Source of the DNA: Desulfuromonadaceae bacterium
Lineage (GTDB): Bacteria > Desulfobacterota > Desulfuromonadia > Geobacterales > Pseudopelobacteraceae
NCBI GenBank assembly: GCA_028687585.1
Contig: JAQTZV010000026.1
Span: 1-64,000 of the forward strand
Direction of reading: 5' to 3'
Length of the DNA stretch: 64,000 bases
The notes beneath the pieces are model-generated. The model saw only the letters and a list, made by a program, of their open reading frames with translations. It had not been told where the DNA came from and did no database searches. Below are positions 44,446 to 52,515 of the stretch, piece after piece; position 1 is the stretch's first letter; each line of letters opens with the position of its first letter. A program made the translations under genes and the position numbers.

Positions 44446-45597
44446 TCATGGCAGTTCACATACTAATTTCTTGGCCTCTTCGATGATTACGGATCTTTCA
44501 CCATCATCTGCGACAATGATCCGTTCCAGGATGTTACGAAGGCGCGGCCCCTCAACTTGCCAGTTGATTGTTGGCAGAAGTGATTTTATAGGCTTCTTGG
44601 CTGATTGTTTCTTGATCTGCGAAAGGGTGGTCTTTCCAGTGCGGAGGTCTTCTACGAGTTCAGGAGAATCTGAAACTATTTTTTTCGCATGCTGCAGCAT
44701 CTGCACACTAATGCCAGCTGCCTTGGCAGCGGATTCAACAGCAGTGAGGTTCCGTTTCGGCTTTTCGACTGAGGGAGTATTCATAATCGGTTCTACGTTG
44801 GAGCTTACGGTGTAATCATCCGTAAGCTCCAATTTTGTTATACCGGTGTGCTGGTTTCCTTTATGTGATGCCCCGGCGTTTCTATTCCGTATCCCTGCAG
44901 CAGCTTCCAGAATCGGCAGCATACCAAGTGCAACAAGTGTCAGCTGATCTTTAGTTAGATGTCTGCGCGTGGCATTTAATCCAACTATGAACGCAGCCAG
45001 TGTACGACCTTCCCCACTCCATTCACGGGTAGTGCATTTGATGCCAAGGTGGTTACAGGCTTTTTGCCGATGCCTGCCGTCAATCAATTTTCCTTCGAAT
45101 GTCCAACACGGTTCAAGCTGCCCGTATTGCCTTATTGATTTCAGTAAGTCGTGATACTGTTGTTCACTCATTTCCGGAATTATCTCTGCGAGCGGGTGCG
45201 CTTCCAAATTATTCACTGGAGTTGAAGCTTCTGGTGGAATGGATTCATCACGACCGTAAACAAGTCGCCGGAAGGAACGTACCTTGTAACATTTCGCTTC
45301 AGAAATTCTCCTTTCTTCGTTGCTACGACCCATCTCTTTTTCCCGCGATCTATGCTTATTCCGTTCCTCCATCTGTTCTTTGGTCATGATATCGATACAA
45401 GGTACCTCAACGGTTGGCGGCCTAAATACTTTACCCTGGCGGACGGGCTGGATTATCCATCCGGTTTTTGTCTGCGTCACCAAATGACCCTTCTTTACGC
45501 GAAGTTCATTTCCGTCCTGATCCCGGCAGAGATAACGCAACTCTTGCCCTGCTTTCAATTCCGGAGCGGCGAATATTTTTGGTAGTTGAGTGTTCAT
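44446..45597 (-). CDS. ParB/Spo0J N-terminal-domain protein
   Basis: A 383-residue protein. Residues about 130-225 carry the ParB-N fold (LAEIIPEMSEQQYHDLLKSIRQYGQLEPCWTFEGKLIDGRHRQKACNHLGI), with GRHR replacing the usual GxRR box that binds CTP or DNA. It is followed by a helical DNA-binding region (SAAKAAGISVQMLQHAKKIVSDSPELVEDLRTGKTTLSQI). Such proteins act in segregation or as element regulators. It follows the primase-helicase by 10 bases. No ParA is nearby, so partition is unlikely without help from the host. Confidence 0.8.
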   Translation of the reverse strand: MNTQLPKIFAAPELKAGQELRYLCRDQDGNELRVKKGHLVTQTKTGWIIQPVRQGKVFRPPTVEVPCIDIMTKEQMEERNKHRSREKEMGRSNEERRISEAKCYKVRSFRRLVYGRDESIPPEASTPVNNLEAHPLAEIIPEMSEQQYHDLLKSIRQYGQLEPCWTFEGKLIDGRHRQKACNHLGIKCTTREWSGEGRTLAAFIVGLNATRRHLTKDQLTLVALGMLPILEAAAGIRNRNAGASHKGNQHTGITKLELTDDYTVSSNVEPIMNTPSVEKPKRNLTAVESAAKAAGISVQMLQHAKKIVSDSPELVEDLRTGKTTLSQIKKQSAKKPIKSLLPTINWQVEGPRLRNILERIIVADDGERSVIIEEAKKLVCELP

Positions 45598-45607
45598 TTA
45601 CTTACTC

Positions 45608-48064
45608 CTATTTGTACAATTGTGGATTATGTTCATTTGGGTCAAAATCGGAAATGGAACAGTGCGGAACAGTTGGAGCGTTTTCCAGTAACTTCCCAAA
45701 ATATATTTCTTTAGGGACTTTATGAAAACAGGTGGCAACTGTTCCACCGTTCCATTTTTCGGGTGAAGTATTACTGTTGCTTCCAAGAGCTAATCCCGCC
45801 CACTTAATGCCATTTGAGCGGTTTTTGGTAAAACCATGGTCGGACAACATCTTTCCGAATCTCGTTTCAGTAATACTCTTCAACCCAGAATAATCTCGAT
45901 AAGATGCGATCAATTCAGATGCTGGTGTGCGCTCGTATTCATTTAAGATGCATTTGTCATTGAGCCAACTTTGGAAGGTGTCTTCGTTTTGACGATATTC
46001 CTTTACAGCCTCCATTACCACTTTGGGAGGCATAAGCCCAATACGCTGCCATTCAAGGCAACCTTGTACAGCCCACGCCAGTATTCCTGGCAGTTCAGAA
46101 CGCAGCTTTTCAGGTAGGCGTGGGTCTTTCTGGTCTTCTGAAATTACTGCTCTGAATGGAATTAAGTGGATACGCCGCCATATTCCGTGGTCAGTGCCCC
46201 GTACATTTGGTTTGTAATTTCCGAATCCAACGAGTTTGGACTGCGGTGTATAGGTAAAGAAGTTTTGATACAAGAGGCGGCATGATATGCTATCACCCCC
46301 GGTGTACGACTTGATGGCGGCTTCATCCAACTTTTCACCATCATTGATTTCAGACAGTGTAACAAATCTTGAACCACGCAAACCCGCCAGCATTGATAGC
46401 CTATTGCCATCATTGCCATTGCTGCGTTGCATAATAAGCCCGGTGTCCGCTGTCGCTGCATAGTCGCACAACAACCACTGCAAAACGTTCATCAAAGTAG
46501 TTTTCCCGTTGCTGCCCGTTCCGTACCAGAAATTGAAAATCTGCTCCGAGGTCTTACCAGTAAGACAGTACCCAATGAACCTTTGCATGTATGACACCAG
46601 CTCCATATCACCTTGCATTGCCCAAAAAATGAACCGTAAAAAGGTAGGACACGTAGCGGATGGACTGAATTGAATATTGATTACTCTGGTTATCAGGTCA
46701 TCAGGGTTATGCAGCTTCAATGTTCCGGTTGAGAGGTCTATGGTTCCGTTCTGGCAATTCAGAAACATAGGGTCGCGGTCAAGTTGGTTGGCAGTAACAA
46801 TCAAGGCAGGCACACATTGACATGCCTGTATCAACGTTAGTTGCCGGTTATGCGACTCCATACCTATCAATGCTTTTCTGCGGTCTATTCTGGCTTTTTC
46901 GTCAGTTATCTTCGCAGACTCTTCCATCAGGTGCTGCTGCATTTTATCAATAAGTGGGTGAAGACCTCCCGGCATATCTGTACACCAACGTTTGCCATCA
47001 AATCGATGCCAACCTATGCCGGGGACGAATTTTGCTAAGTGTCCAAAACTCTTGGCAAAATAATTTTTTAGGCGCTGGTCTGTGAGAAGGTTGGGTGCTT
47101 CAACAGCAATGGCGGTTGTAATATCGTCGGGCGCTTCCACCTCACACTGAAATGGTCCACCATACCCCTGACTTGCCAAATCCCGTGCTGCTGCAGAATA
47201 ATCGCCGCTATGATGTATCAAAGCATACGCGCTAAACAGACTGTAGATATTGTCACATTTGAACGGGGTAGCTTCCGGTGCGCTGGTGTGACAATAGAAA
47301 CCAGCGTCTAGAATACTACCGGAAATGCCGCGTTGCTTGCCAGGCCGCGTATAATGGTTTCTAAAAAAACGTGACCAGCCCAATGGTTCCAACAGATCCG
47401 GCCATGACGCACGGCTGTTATAATCGTCTCCCGGTTTTGTACCAGTGGCTCGCTCTGGTTTGGCCTGTGTCGGTGGTGCTGGGAAGTCTGCCGGGTCAAG
47501 AGCAGTTCCCGAGAGGTGTCTGGACTGGAAAAACTCTTCCCCGTCAGGCGGACATGCAGGAGTATAGAATAGCTGTCCTGGCTTCCTGCAGACAGGGTCA
47601 ATGTTGCCTATCCGATCATCAAAAAAATCAATGATCCGTCCAAGGTCTCGCTTGATTTCGCCTGTAATAGGTCGCTGTAGTAAAATGTATGCCCGGAATT
47701 TTGGATGATTTAAAGAATGACTGTACGAGGTAAAAACAACCGCTTCAAACCCTTGCAGGCGTTTGCAAAGCTGGTCAAAAGTTAAATTACTTTCGTCAAT
47801 ATCAAGTGTAATAAGTGATAGTTCGACAAGGTCCGTCTGTAGTCTAGTTTCCGGCTTGGAATAAGTACCGGCAATGATTGCAGAACCATCCTTCTGCTTA
47901 TCTTTTATTCCCTTCTCCGCGTTCAAATATTCAGAGTGCGATAGTTTACCCCTGATAACAGGTGTCAGAATAGATTCTACAAACTCCGGCCATGAAGTCT
48001 TTACCTTCAACGGTTTATTGTCGCTGGAGGATGATATTTTGCTGATCGTGAAATCGGAACTCAT
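45608..48064 (-). CDS. P4/D5-type primase-helicase
   Basis: An 818-residue replication protein. The N-terminal 230 residues look like an archaeo-eukaryotic primase-like domain (LITLDIDE, FTSYSHSLNHPKFRAYILL, CRKPGQLFYTPACP). A middle D5_N domain follows. The SF3 helicase has Walker A YGTGSNGKTTLMNVL (near 505), Walker B-like FVTLSEIND (near 555) and the sensor region KLVGFGNYKPNVRGTD. A C-terminal winged region ends the protein. Satellites and integrative elements use this protein to start their own replication. It overlaps the next gene's stop (ATGA). Confidence 0.9.
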   Translation of the reverse strand: MSSDFTISKISSSSDNKPLKVKTSWPEFVESILTPVIRGKLSHSEYLNAEKGIKDKQKDGSAIIAGTYSKPETRLQTDLVELSLITLDIDESNLTFDQLCKRLQGFEAVVFTSYSHSLNHPKFRAYILLQRPITGEIKRDLGRIIDFFDDRIGNIDPVCRKPGQLFYTPACPPDGEEFFQSRHLSGTALDPADFPAPPTQAKPERATGTKPGDDYNSRASWPDLLEPLGWSRFFRNHYTRPGKQRGISGSILDAGFYCHTSAPEATPFKCDNIYSLFSAYALIHHSGDYSAAARDLASQGYGGPFQCEVEAPDDITTAIAVEAPNLLTDQRLKNYFAKSFGHLAKFVPGIGWHRFDGKRWCTDMPGGLHPLIDKMQQHLMEESAKITDEKARIDRRKALIGMESHNRQLTLIQACQCVPALIVTANQLDRDPMFLNCQNGTIDLSTGTLKLHNPDDLITRVINIQFSPSATCPTFLRFIFWAMQGDMELVSYMQRFIGYCLTGKTSEQIFNFWYGTGSNGKTTLMNVLQWLLCDYAATADTGLIMQRSNGNDGNRLSMLAGLRGSRFVTLSEINDGEKLDEAAIKSYTGGDSISCRLLYQNFFTYTPQSKLVGFGNYKPNVRGTDHGIWRRIHLIPFRAVISEDQKDPRLPEKLRSELPGILAWAVQGCLEWQRIGLMPPKVVMEAVKEYRQNEDTFQSWLNDKCILNEYERTPASELIASYRDYSGLKSITETRFGKMLSDHGFTKNRSNGIKWAGLALGSNSNTSPEKWNGGTVATCFHKVPKEIYFGKLLENAPTVPHCSISDFDPNEHNPQLYK

Positions 48065-48315
48065 AACCCGCGCCCAGTCTTCGCCTGCCGGAACAACCGG
48101 AATATTGTCCGCTTGGCAGACAGGTAGTGCTGCAAGTAAGCATCTGACATGAACTTGCGAGCAGCTTTTTGCGCATCTGGATCTGAGAACAGGAAATTTA
48201 CTGTGTTGCGGTAAACTTCGGTTTCTGGCAGTTCGCCGGTTTCGTTGTAGATACCAGTGGCATGGTCTATGTTGTCAGTGCGGAATGTGATAGTTTTGTG
48301 CAGTTCAATGCTCAT
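48061..48315 (-). CDS. Small protein of unknown function, upstream of the primase
   Basis: An 84-residue basic protein (AARKFMSDAYLQHYLSAKRTIFRLFRQAKTGRGL at the C terminus). No recognised domain. The 4-base overlap with the primase start supports translation. It probably forms one transcript with the excisionase-like gene, the primase and the ParB-like gene. Confidence 0.65.
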   Translation of the reverse strand: MSIELHKTITFRTDNIDHATGIYNETGELPETEVYRNTVNFLFSDPDAQKAARKFMSDAYLQHYLSAKRTIFRLFRQAKTGRGL

Positions 48316-48342
48316 GGTCTGAATCCTCGTGCTGTTTTGTGG

Positions 48343-48639
48343 TTATGCTGCTGCCTTCACATCGCCCAACCGATAGCGCACGGCAGCGCCAATTTTCCTG
48401 AAAGGTAGCGATCCACCATAAATGCGGCGATTACGTGCCCATTGCACTGACCGCCCGAGGTAGGCGCATAATTCGTATTCGTCCAGCATGGCGTCATCAC
48501 CAAAATTTTGATATTTTGCGGCGAGGCTTGCCATTGCAGAAGAGCGTTTTGTAGTGTGTACTTCATTACGCTTGACGCGGTCCGCCTGCTTTTCCGCATC
48601 TGTCATTTTCCTCTGTTTTTTTGTTTGTAACGTCGTCAT
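48343..48639 (-). CDS. Excisionase/AlpA-like MerR-type HTH protein
   Basis: A 98-residue basic protein. The C-terminal half (DEYELCAYLGRSVQWARNRRIYGGSLPFRKIGAAVRYRLGDVKA) is the helix-turn-helix-plus-wing of excisionase-type (HTH_17) proteins: a start helix, recognition helix, then PFxKIGxxVRYRLxDV. The N-terminal 45 residues are lysine-rich. It lies first in the replication transcript, downstream of a terminator, and may control excision or the primase operon. Confidence 0.85.
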   Translation of the reverse strand: MTTLQTKKQRKMTDAEKQADRVKRNEVHTTKRSSAMASLAAKYQNFGDDAMLDEYELCAYLGRSVQWARNRRIYGGSLPFRKIGAAVRYRLGDVKAAA

Positions 48640-48654
48640 GCCATCTCCCTATTC

Positions 48655-48698
48655 ACAAAAAAAATCCCGCATACCTTTTCTATAAGGTAGACGGGATT
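48655..48698 (-). terminator. Terminator after the 273-residue gene
   Basis: Read on the minus strand, AATCCCG-TCTACCTT...AAGGTATG-CGGGATT is a long stem followed by at least eight T residues. It ends the integrase/273-residue unit and separates it from the excisionase-like gene. Confidence 0.8.
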
Positions 48699-48780
48699 CT
48701 AGTAGATGTCAATTTGTTAACTGTTGTAACTATCTGTTTCTATTGACTTTATTTTTTATCACTAGTGGCGTTTTTTTCTG

Positions 48781-49602
48781 TCAATCATCAGTTTTGCATC
48801 CGGCTCTTATATGTTTTTCTGCTTTTATATGGTTCATGCCTTGAGCGTCTTTTCCCCAGTGCCACGGATAAACTGTCGCCATAAGTTTGGCAGTCAAGCT
48901 GATATGGCTTTCATATTTAAGCTCTGGATTGATTGTCTGTGCGTCATGGATAATGGATGCAATCGGCTTGTAGATGGTTTTCCATATTGGATGATGTTTT
49001 GTTGTATATGCCCCTTTTTCTTTTGCTATCTCATCATCAAGCAAGTCCCGGTATGCTGTTGCAATGGCCAATGATTCTTGGAGAGAATTTACAGAATCTT
49101 TAAACGGTTCAGTAACTATTGATGGGTATGATGGGCAACTCCATATAGAAAAATAATGGTTTTCTAATACTTTTTTATGTTTGTTCATTGCCTGAATTGT
49201 TTTATTCAAAAAAGTTCTTTTATTTTTTGCAATTCCTATTTTTTTACGTAGCCCAATAGACTGTTTATTCCATAGTCTCTCTAAATCAATTGCAAATAAA
49301 ATTTTAATAATTTGTAAAATAGCTGTGTCTGGAAAATCTTTTAACAAAGAACATATTGCATTCTTATTCGGTAGTAATCTGCCGTCTATATTTAATGCAA
49401 GAGCTAATTCCAAGTGTGTTTTATCTGTATATTTTTGAGCGATTCCAGGTATTATGTCTCCTTCTATCAATTTGCGGAGTGCTGTCTTGAGTGATTCATG
49501 AATGCTGGCCCAATCTTTTTTAACCAATTTATTAAATTCTGCTTCTTGATCTATCGTTATTTTGTTTATTCCTGATAATTCCCCCAAGGTGGTTGTGGTC
49601 AT
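48781..49602 (-). CDS. AT-rich island protein of unknown function
   Basis: A 273-residue protein, Ile- and Lys-rich and helical. It has no recognised motif and no membrane segment. The base composition is clearly more AT-rich than its neighbours, indicating separate origin. Its start overlaps the integrase stop (ATGA), so it is translated after the integrase; cargo of this position is often an anti-phage or interference gene, but nothing in the sequence proves this. Confidence 0.65.
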   Translation of the reverse strand: MTTTTLGELSGINKITIDQEAEFNKLVKKDWASIHESLKTALRKLIEGDIIPGIAQKYTDKTHLELALALNIDGRLLPNKNAICSLLKDFPDTAILQIIKILFAIDLERLWNKQSIGLRKKIGIAKNKRTFLNKTIQAMNKHKKVLENHYFSIWSCPSYPSIVTEPFKDSVNSLQESLAIATAYRDLLDDEIAKEKGAYTTKHHPIWKTIYKPIASIIHDAQTINPELKYESHISLTAKLMATVYPWHWGKDAQGMNHIKAEKHIRAGCKTDD

Positions 49603-50897
49603 GCTGTTACCGCCTTTCTCCGGTCTTTCATATCAATAACCTTTGCCGGTTCTTTTGACGTCTGCTTCGCTGCATTCTCAATCACCATCTTCACCGCCAG
49701 CACAACTGACGAGGGGCGGATAATACAATCAATTATCAAGTCCGTAATCTCCTGCATCTTCTTGTGTGGAACGCTCTGCTCGAAGTCAAATATATATCCG
49801 CCGGTTACATCCTGGATTGAATGATTCACAAGACGCTTGATAAGGGTTTCAGATATGCCAAGACTCGCTGCTGCACTCATAAATGTACGACGGAGGTCAT
49901 GGGCATTTACCTTGAAACCGGCCTTTGCTGATATGCTGGCTATTGCTTTCTTCGGTTCTACAAGATGCCCTGTGTCACTGGTCAGGGAGGGGAAAACAAA
50001 ATTATTCACTTTATCCAGTTTGCGCCGTTCCAAGATTTCACAGATGTAGTCAGACAAGGGCAGAGTGTGATCCTTACCGTTTTTGGTGTCTCTGGCGATC
50101 AGCGTCTTGCCCTTCAAGTCGATATCCTGCCACAAGAGCGAAAAACCCTCACTGCGTCGTAATCCAGTCAGCAACAAAAGCATGAGATAATCAGACAAAT
50201 CGTGATTGCGGTATTCTGAAAGCGCCATAAACCAATCCGGCAGTTGGTGTGCTCTTACCAGTGTTTCCCGGCGTTCTGATGGGTTCCATTTCTTGCTGGG
50301 TATCTTGGCCGGATTCTCAGGTAATAGTTGCGCATTCTGATAAAACACAGCACGGACGGTGCGGACAAACTTGTTGGCAGATTCCTTGAAACCTTTTCGG
50401 GTGATCTCGGTATGCTTCTTGACTACCATTTCATTGGTGATGCTCTTAATCGGTTTACTCAACCAGTCAGCAGCATGATTATGGATTAATCCCCGGTAAA
50501 TTTTGACGGTGTTCGGCTTCAGAGTCGGATTATCCAGAAAGTAGTTTTCCAAGGCATCTGATACGGTCAAGCCCTGTTCCCGCCGCGCCTTCTTTTCTTC
50601 ATTCGGATTAACACCGGATTCCATTTCAGCGACGATGCTCGCAGCCCGTTTACGAGCATTCAGCTTCGGGTCATCATGATCCGGTATGAACACACCATGG
50701 CTACCAATGACCACGCGAGTCATTTTGCCGTTGACGCGCTTCGCAACACAGTAAGTCGCTTTTGTCGCAGACAGACGCACCAGAAATCCCTTTATCTCCG
50801 TATCATAGACGTCCTTACGCTCTGTCGATCCTGATGCCTTGTACTCGACCAGCATTTTGTTGACTCGATCTTTGGTCAGTTTAACGCGGATGGCCAT
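49599..50897 (-). CDS. Tyrosine integrase of the element
   Basis: A 432-residue integrase of the P4/tRNA type. An N-terminal arm-binding DUF4102-like domain (residues about 1-90, with YDTEIKGFLVRLSATKATYC), a SAM-like core domain, and a catalytic domain with Arg I in LLLTGLRRSEGFSLLWQDIDL, the HDLRRTFMSAAASLG box and LVNHSIQDVTGGYIF with the Tyr. All catalytic residues look present. The track ORF extends to 51011; the ATG at 50897 with AAGGGGG 6 bases upstream is chosen. It lies about 200 bases from the attachment site, as expected. Confidence 0.95.
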   Translation of the reverse strand: MAIRVKLTKDRVNKMLVEYKASGSTERKDVYDTEIKGFLVRLSATKATYCVAKRVNGKMTRVVIGSHGVFIPDHDDPKLNARKRAASIVAEMESGVNPNEEKKARREQGLTVSDALENYFLDNPTLKPNTVKIYRGLIHNHAADWLSKPIKSITNEMVVKKHTEITRKGFKESANKFVRTVRAVFYQNAQLLPENPAKIPSKKWNPSERRETLVRAHQLPDWFMALSEYRNHDLSDYLMLLLLTGLRRSEGFSLLWQDIDLKGKTLIARDTKNGKDHTLPLSDYICEILERRKLDKVNNFVFPSLTSDTGHLVEPKKAIASISAKAGFKVNAHDLRRTFMSAAASLGISETLIKRLVNHSIQDVTGGYIFDFEQSVPHKKMQEITDLIIDCIIRPSSVVLAVKMVIENAAKQTSKEPAKVIDMKDRRKAVTA

Positions 50898-51093
50898 TTT
50901 TACCCCCTTAAAGGTATCTTTTCTGGGTTGCGTATGGGTTGCAAAAAGGCACTGGGCTGCACATGGGTTGCAGTAAAATTGAAATATATCTGGGTTACAA
51001 CTAGAAACCAATATACAACTATCTATTTAAAATACAAGGATTTTAGCAACGAATAGGGGAAGGATAGAAACGCATAATATATAGAGAAAAGAA

Positions 51094-51139
51094 CTCCTAA
51101 GGAAGGGGCCGGTCGTTCGAATCGACTCGGGGACGCCAA
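51094..51139 (+). other. tRNA-Arg(CCT) 3' fragment, right attachment site
   Basis: Starting at the anticodon loop CTCCTAA (51094), the sequence continues with GGAAGG, the T-arm GGTCG-TTCGAAT-CGACT and the 3' acceptor strand GGGGAC-G-CCA ending at 51139. Upstream bases do not pair as the 5' half of a tRNA, so only the 3' part is present. This is the usual trace of integration into a tRNA gene. Confidence 0.85.
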
Positions 51140-51144
51140 TAAAA

Positions 51145-51181
51145 ACAGGCACTTGCAATGATATTTTGCAGGTGCCTGTTC
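51145..51181 (+). terminator. Terminator downstream of the tRNA fragment
   Basis: AACAGGCAC-TTGCAA / TTGCAG-GTGCCTGTT with a short loop, starting 6 bases after the CCA and followed by TCTGTTTTG. Probably the original terminator of the tRNA gene. Between 51182 and 51600 there is no gene I can support, only short AT-rich direct repeats (ACATTTATTT twice). Confidence 0.75.
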
Positions 51182-51610
51182 TGTTTTGTGACATAAGTTG
51201 TACTTTAGTTGTACTTTTGCAGCTTGCTACCGCCTTAAATATCCTTCTGACATTTATTTACATTTATTTAACCGGGATGAAAACATCCAGGTTATGCGCG
51301 TGACCTTCACTCCATATACCCGCCGCTATACAGACACATCCTCCTGGATGGTTATGGAGCTTTGAAGAACTTCGCCTTCTCGCCCGGATATGCCTGCCTC
51401 GTATGCTATTTCTGTTCGTCAGGCCGGGGGTTCCGGAGTGATTAAATAATCACTTTGCATTCTGCTTCAATAAAATACGGTTATTAACCAATCTAATAAT
51501 ATTAAATTTAAATAGAATATTCGTTAAATATAATCACAACTCACTGTTATTAAAACAAATACTAGAATGATTAAATTTAGAATCTTTTTTTAGATCTTAT
51601 TATTTTATTG

Positions 51611-51639
51611 TTGACATGTCATTTTAAGAAGAATATAAA
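51611..51639 (+). promoter_or_regulatory. Sigma-70 promoter of the tetR-carboxylase operon
   Basis: TTGACA (51611-51616), 17-base spacer, TATAAA (51634-51639): an almost perfect sigma-70 promoter. The operator at 51643 covers the expected transcription start. Confidence 0.85.
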
Positions 51640-51642
51640 AAG

Positions 51643-51660
51643 CTAGAACGATCGTTCTAG
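51643..51660. promoter_or_regulatory. TetR-type operator 1
   Basis: CTAGAACGATCGTTCTAG, an 18-bp perfect palindrome, lies directly downstream of the -10 box. AGAACGA/TCGTTCT recurs at 62260 with a 4-bp spacer. Typical of TetR/FadR-like repressors of catabolic operons. Confidence 0.85.
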
Positions 51661-51811
51661 CAATTCAATCAATAAGGCTGATGTTTACTAATTACTTGTA
51701 TATCACTATGGCATAGGTCCTCTATTATAGGGCCTTTAAGTTACTATTTTGCTAGTCGCTTAAATAGAACAAGTGATCGATCTAAAAACATCGGTATAAG
51801 GGGTAGTCAAA

Positions 51812-52495
51812 ATGTCGGGAGTAAAAAATAAAAGTGTGAATTCAACTTTGAACTCTGCCGCCAAAACAAAAAAAATAAAAATTGGTCGCCGCGAAGAACT
51901 GATTCAGACCGCGGTGGATTTTTTTTCAGAAAACGGTTTTCAGGGAACTTCAGTCCGCGACATAGCAAATAAACTCGGTGTTAGCATCTCTGTCATTTAC
52001 CACTACTTCAATAATAAAGAGGAGCTTTGGTCTGCGATTATTGAATATTCGGTTAAGCATCTGCCGGAAAAACTGGAGTTGGCGGTTATGGGGGGAGGCC
52101 ATGCACTGGAACGATTGAGGCGTCTACTGCGCGCTCATCTGACCGCTTCGTCGAACTACTCAAAGGAAACAATAATTTTCCTCAGTAAACAGGATCGAAT
52201 TTCGGAAACTGGCGAACTTGCCAGCAAGGAAATTGAAATCAAGGTGCTTTACATCTACGTACAAATCCTTGAAGAACTGCAGCGTGAAGGTTTGGTGAAA
52301 GCCCACAACACCAAAATTCTGGCGTTCAACATCCTCGGCGTTATCAATTGGTATTTGCGTTGGTATCGCTCGGATGGTCCCTTGACGGCCGACGCGCTTT
52401 ATGAAGAAATCATTACGTTCATTCTGTATGGGTCGGTGGGGGTTCCTCCGGGGAGCGAACAAATCTCCCGTCTATCGAACCAACAGAATACATAA
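51812..52495 (+). CDS. TetR family transcriptional regulator
   Basis: A 227-residue regulator. The N-terminal HTH is REELIQTAVDFFSENGFQGTSVRDIANKLGVSISVIYHYFNNKEELWSAI (residues about 27-77). The C-terminal ligand domain has a cysteine-free helical bundle. A lysine-rich 25-residue tail precedes the HTH. It is the first gene of the operon, 20 bases before the first carboxylase subunit, and lies behind a palindrome it probably binds. The ligand may be an acyl-CoA or ketone pathway intermediate, by analogy with related repressors (inference). Confidence 0.95.
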   Translation: MSGVKNKSVNSTLNSAAKTKKIKIGRREELIQTAVDFFSENGFQGTSVRDIANKLGVSISVIYHYFNNKEELWSAIIEYSVKHLPEKLELAVMGGGHALERLRRLLRAHLTASSNYSKETIIFLSKQDRISETGELASKEIEIKVLYIYVQILEELQREGLVKAHNTKILAFNILGVINWYLRWYRSDGPLTADALYEEIITFILYGSVGVPPGSEQISRLSNQQNT

Positions 52496-52515
52496 AAATA
52501 TACGGGGGGGGGAAC

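Larger units (their letters stand above)
42215..51139 (-). mobile_element. Integrative element backbone ending at a tRNA-Arg(CCT) attachment site
   Basis: Ten minus-strand genes from a tyrosine integrase at the right end to an HGGXSTG protein at the left, including an excisionase-like protein, a P4/D5-type primase-helicase and a ParB-like protein. The order resembles phage-satellite or integrative elements. The right junction is the tRNA fragment at 51094-51139. The partner site was not found in the window, so the defence genes (23.6-42.1 kb) and possibly more may be cargo. No capsid, terminase or conjugation gene is seen. Confidence 0.7.

Noticed and set aside
44298-44486. 62-residue plus-strand ORF between the acidic-protein gene and the ParB-like gene
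   Set aside because: No ribosome site, overlaps the end of the ParB-like gene on the other strand, and no recognisable family.
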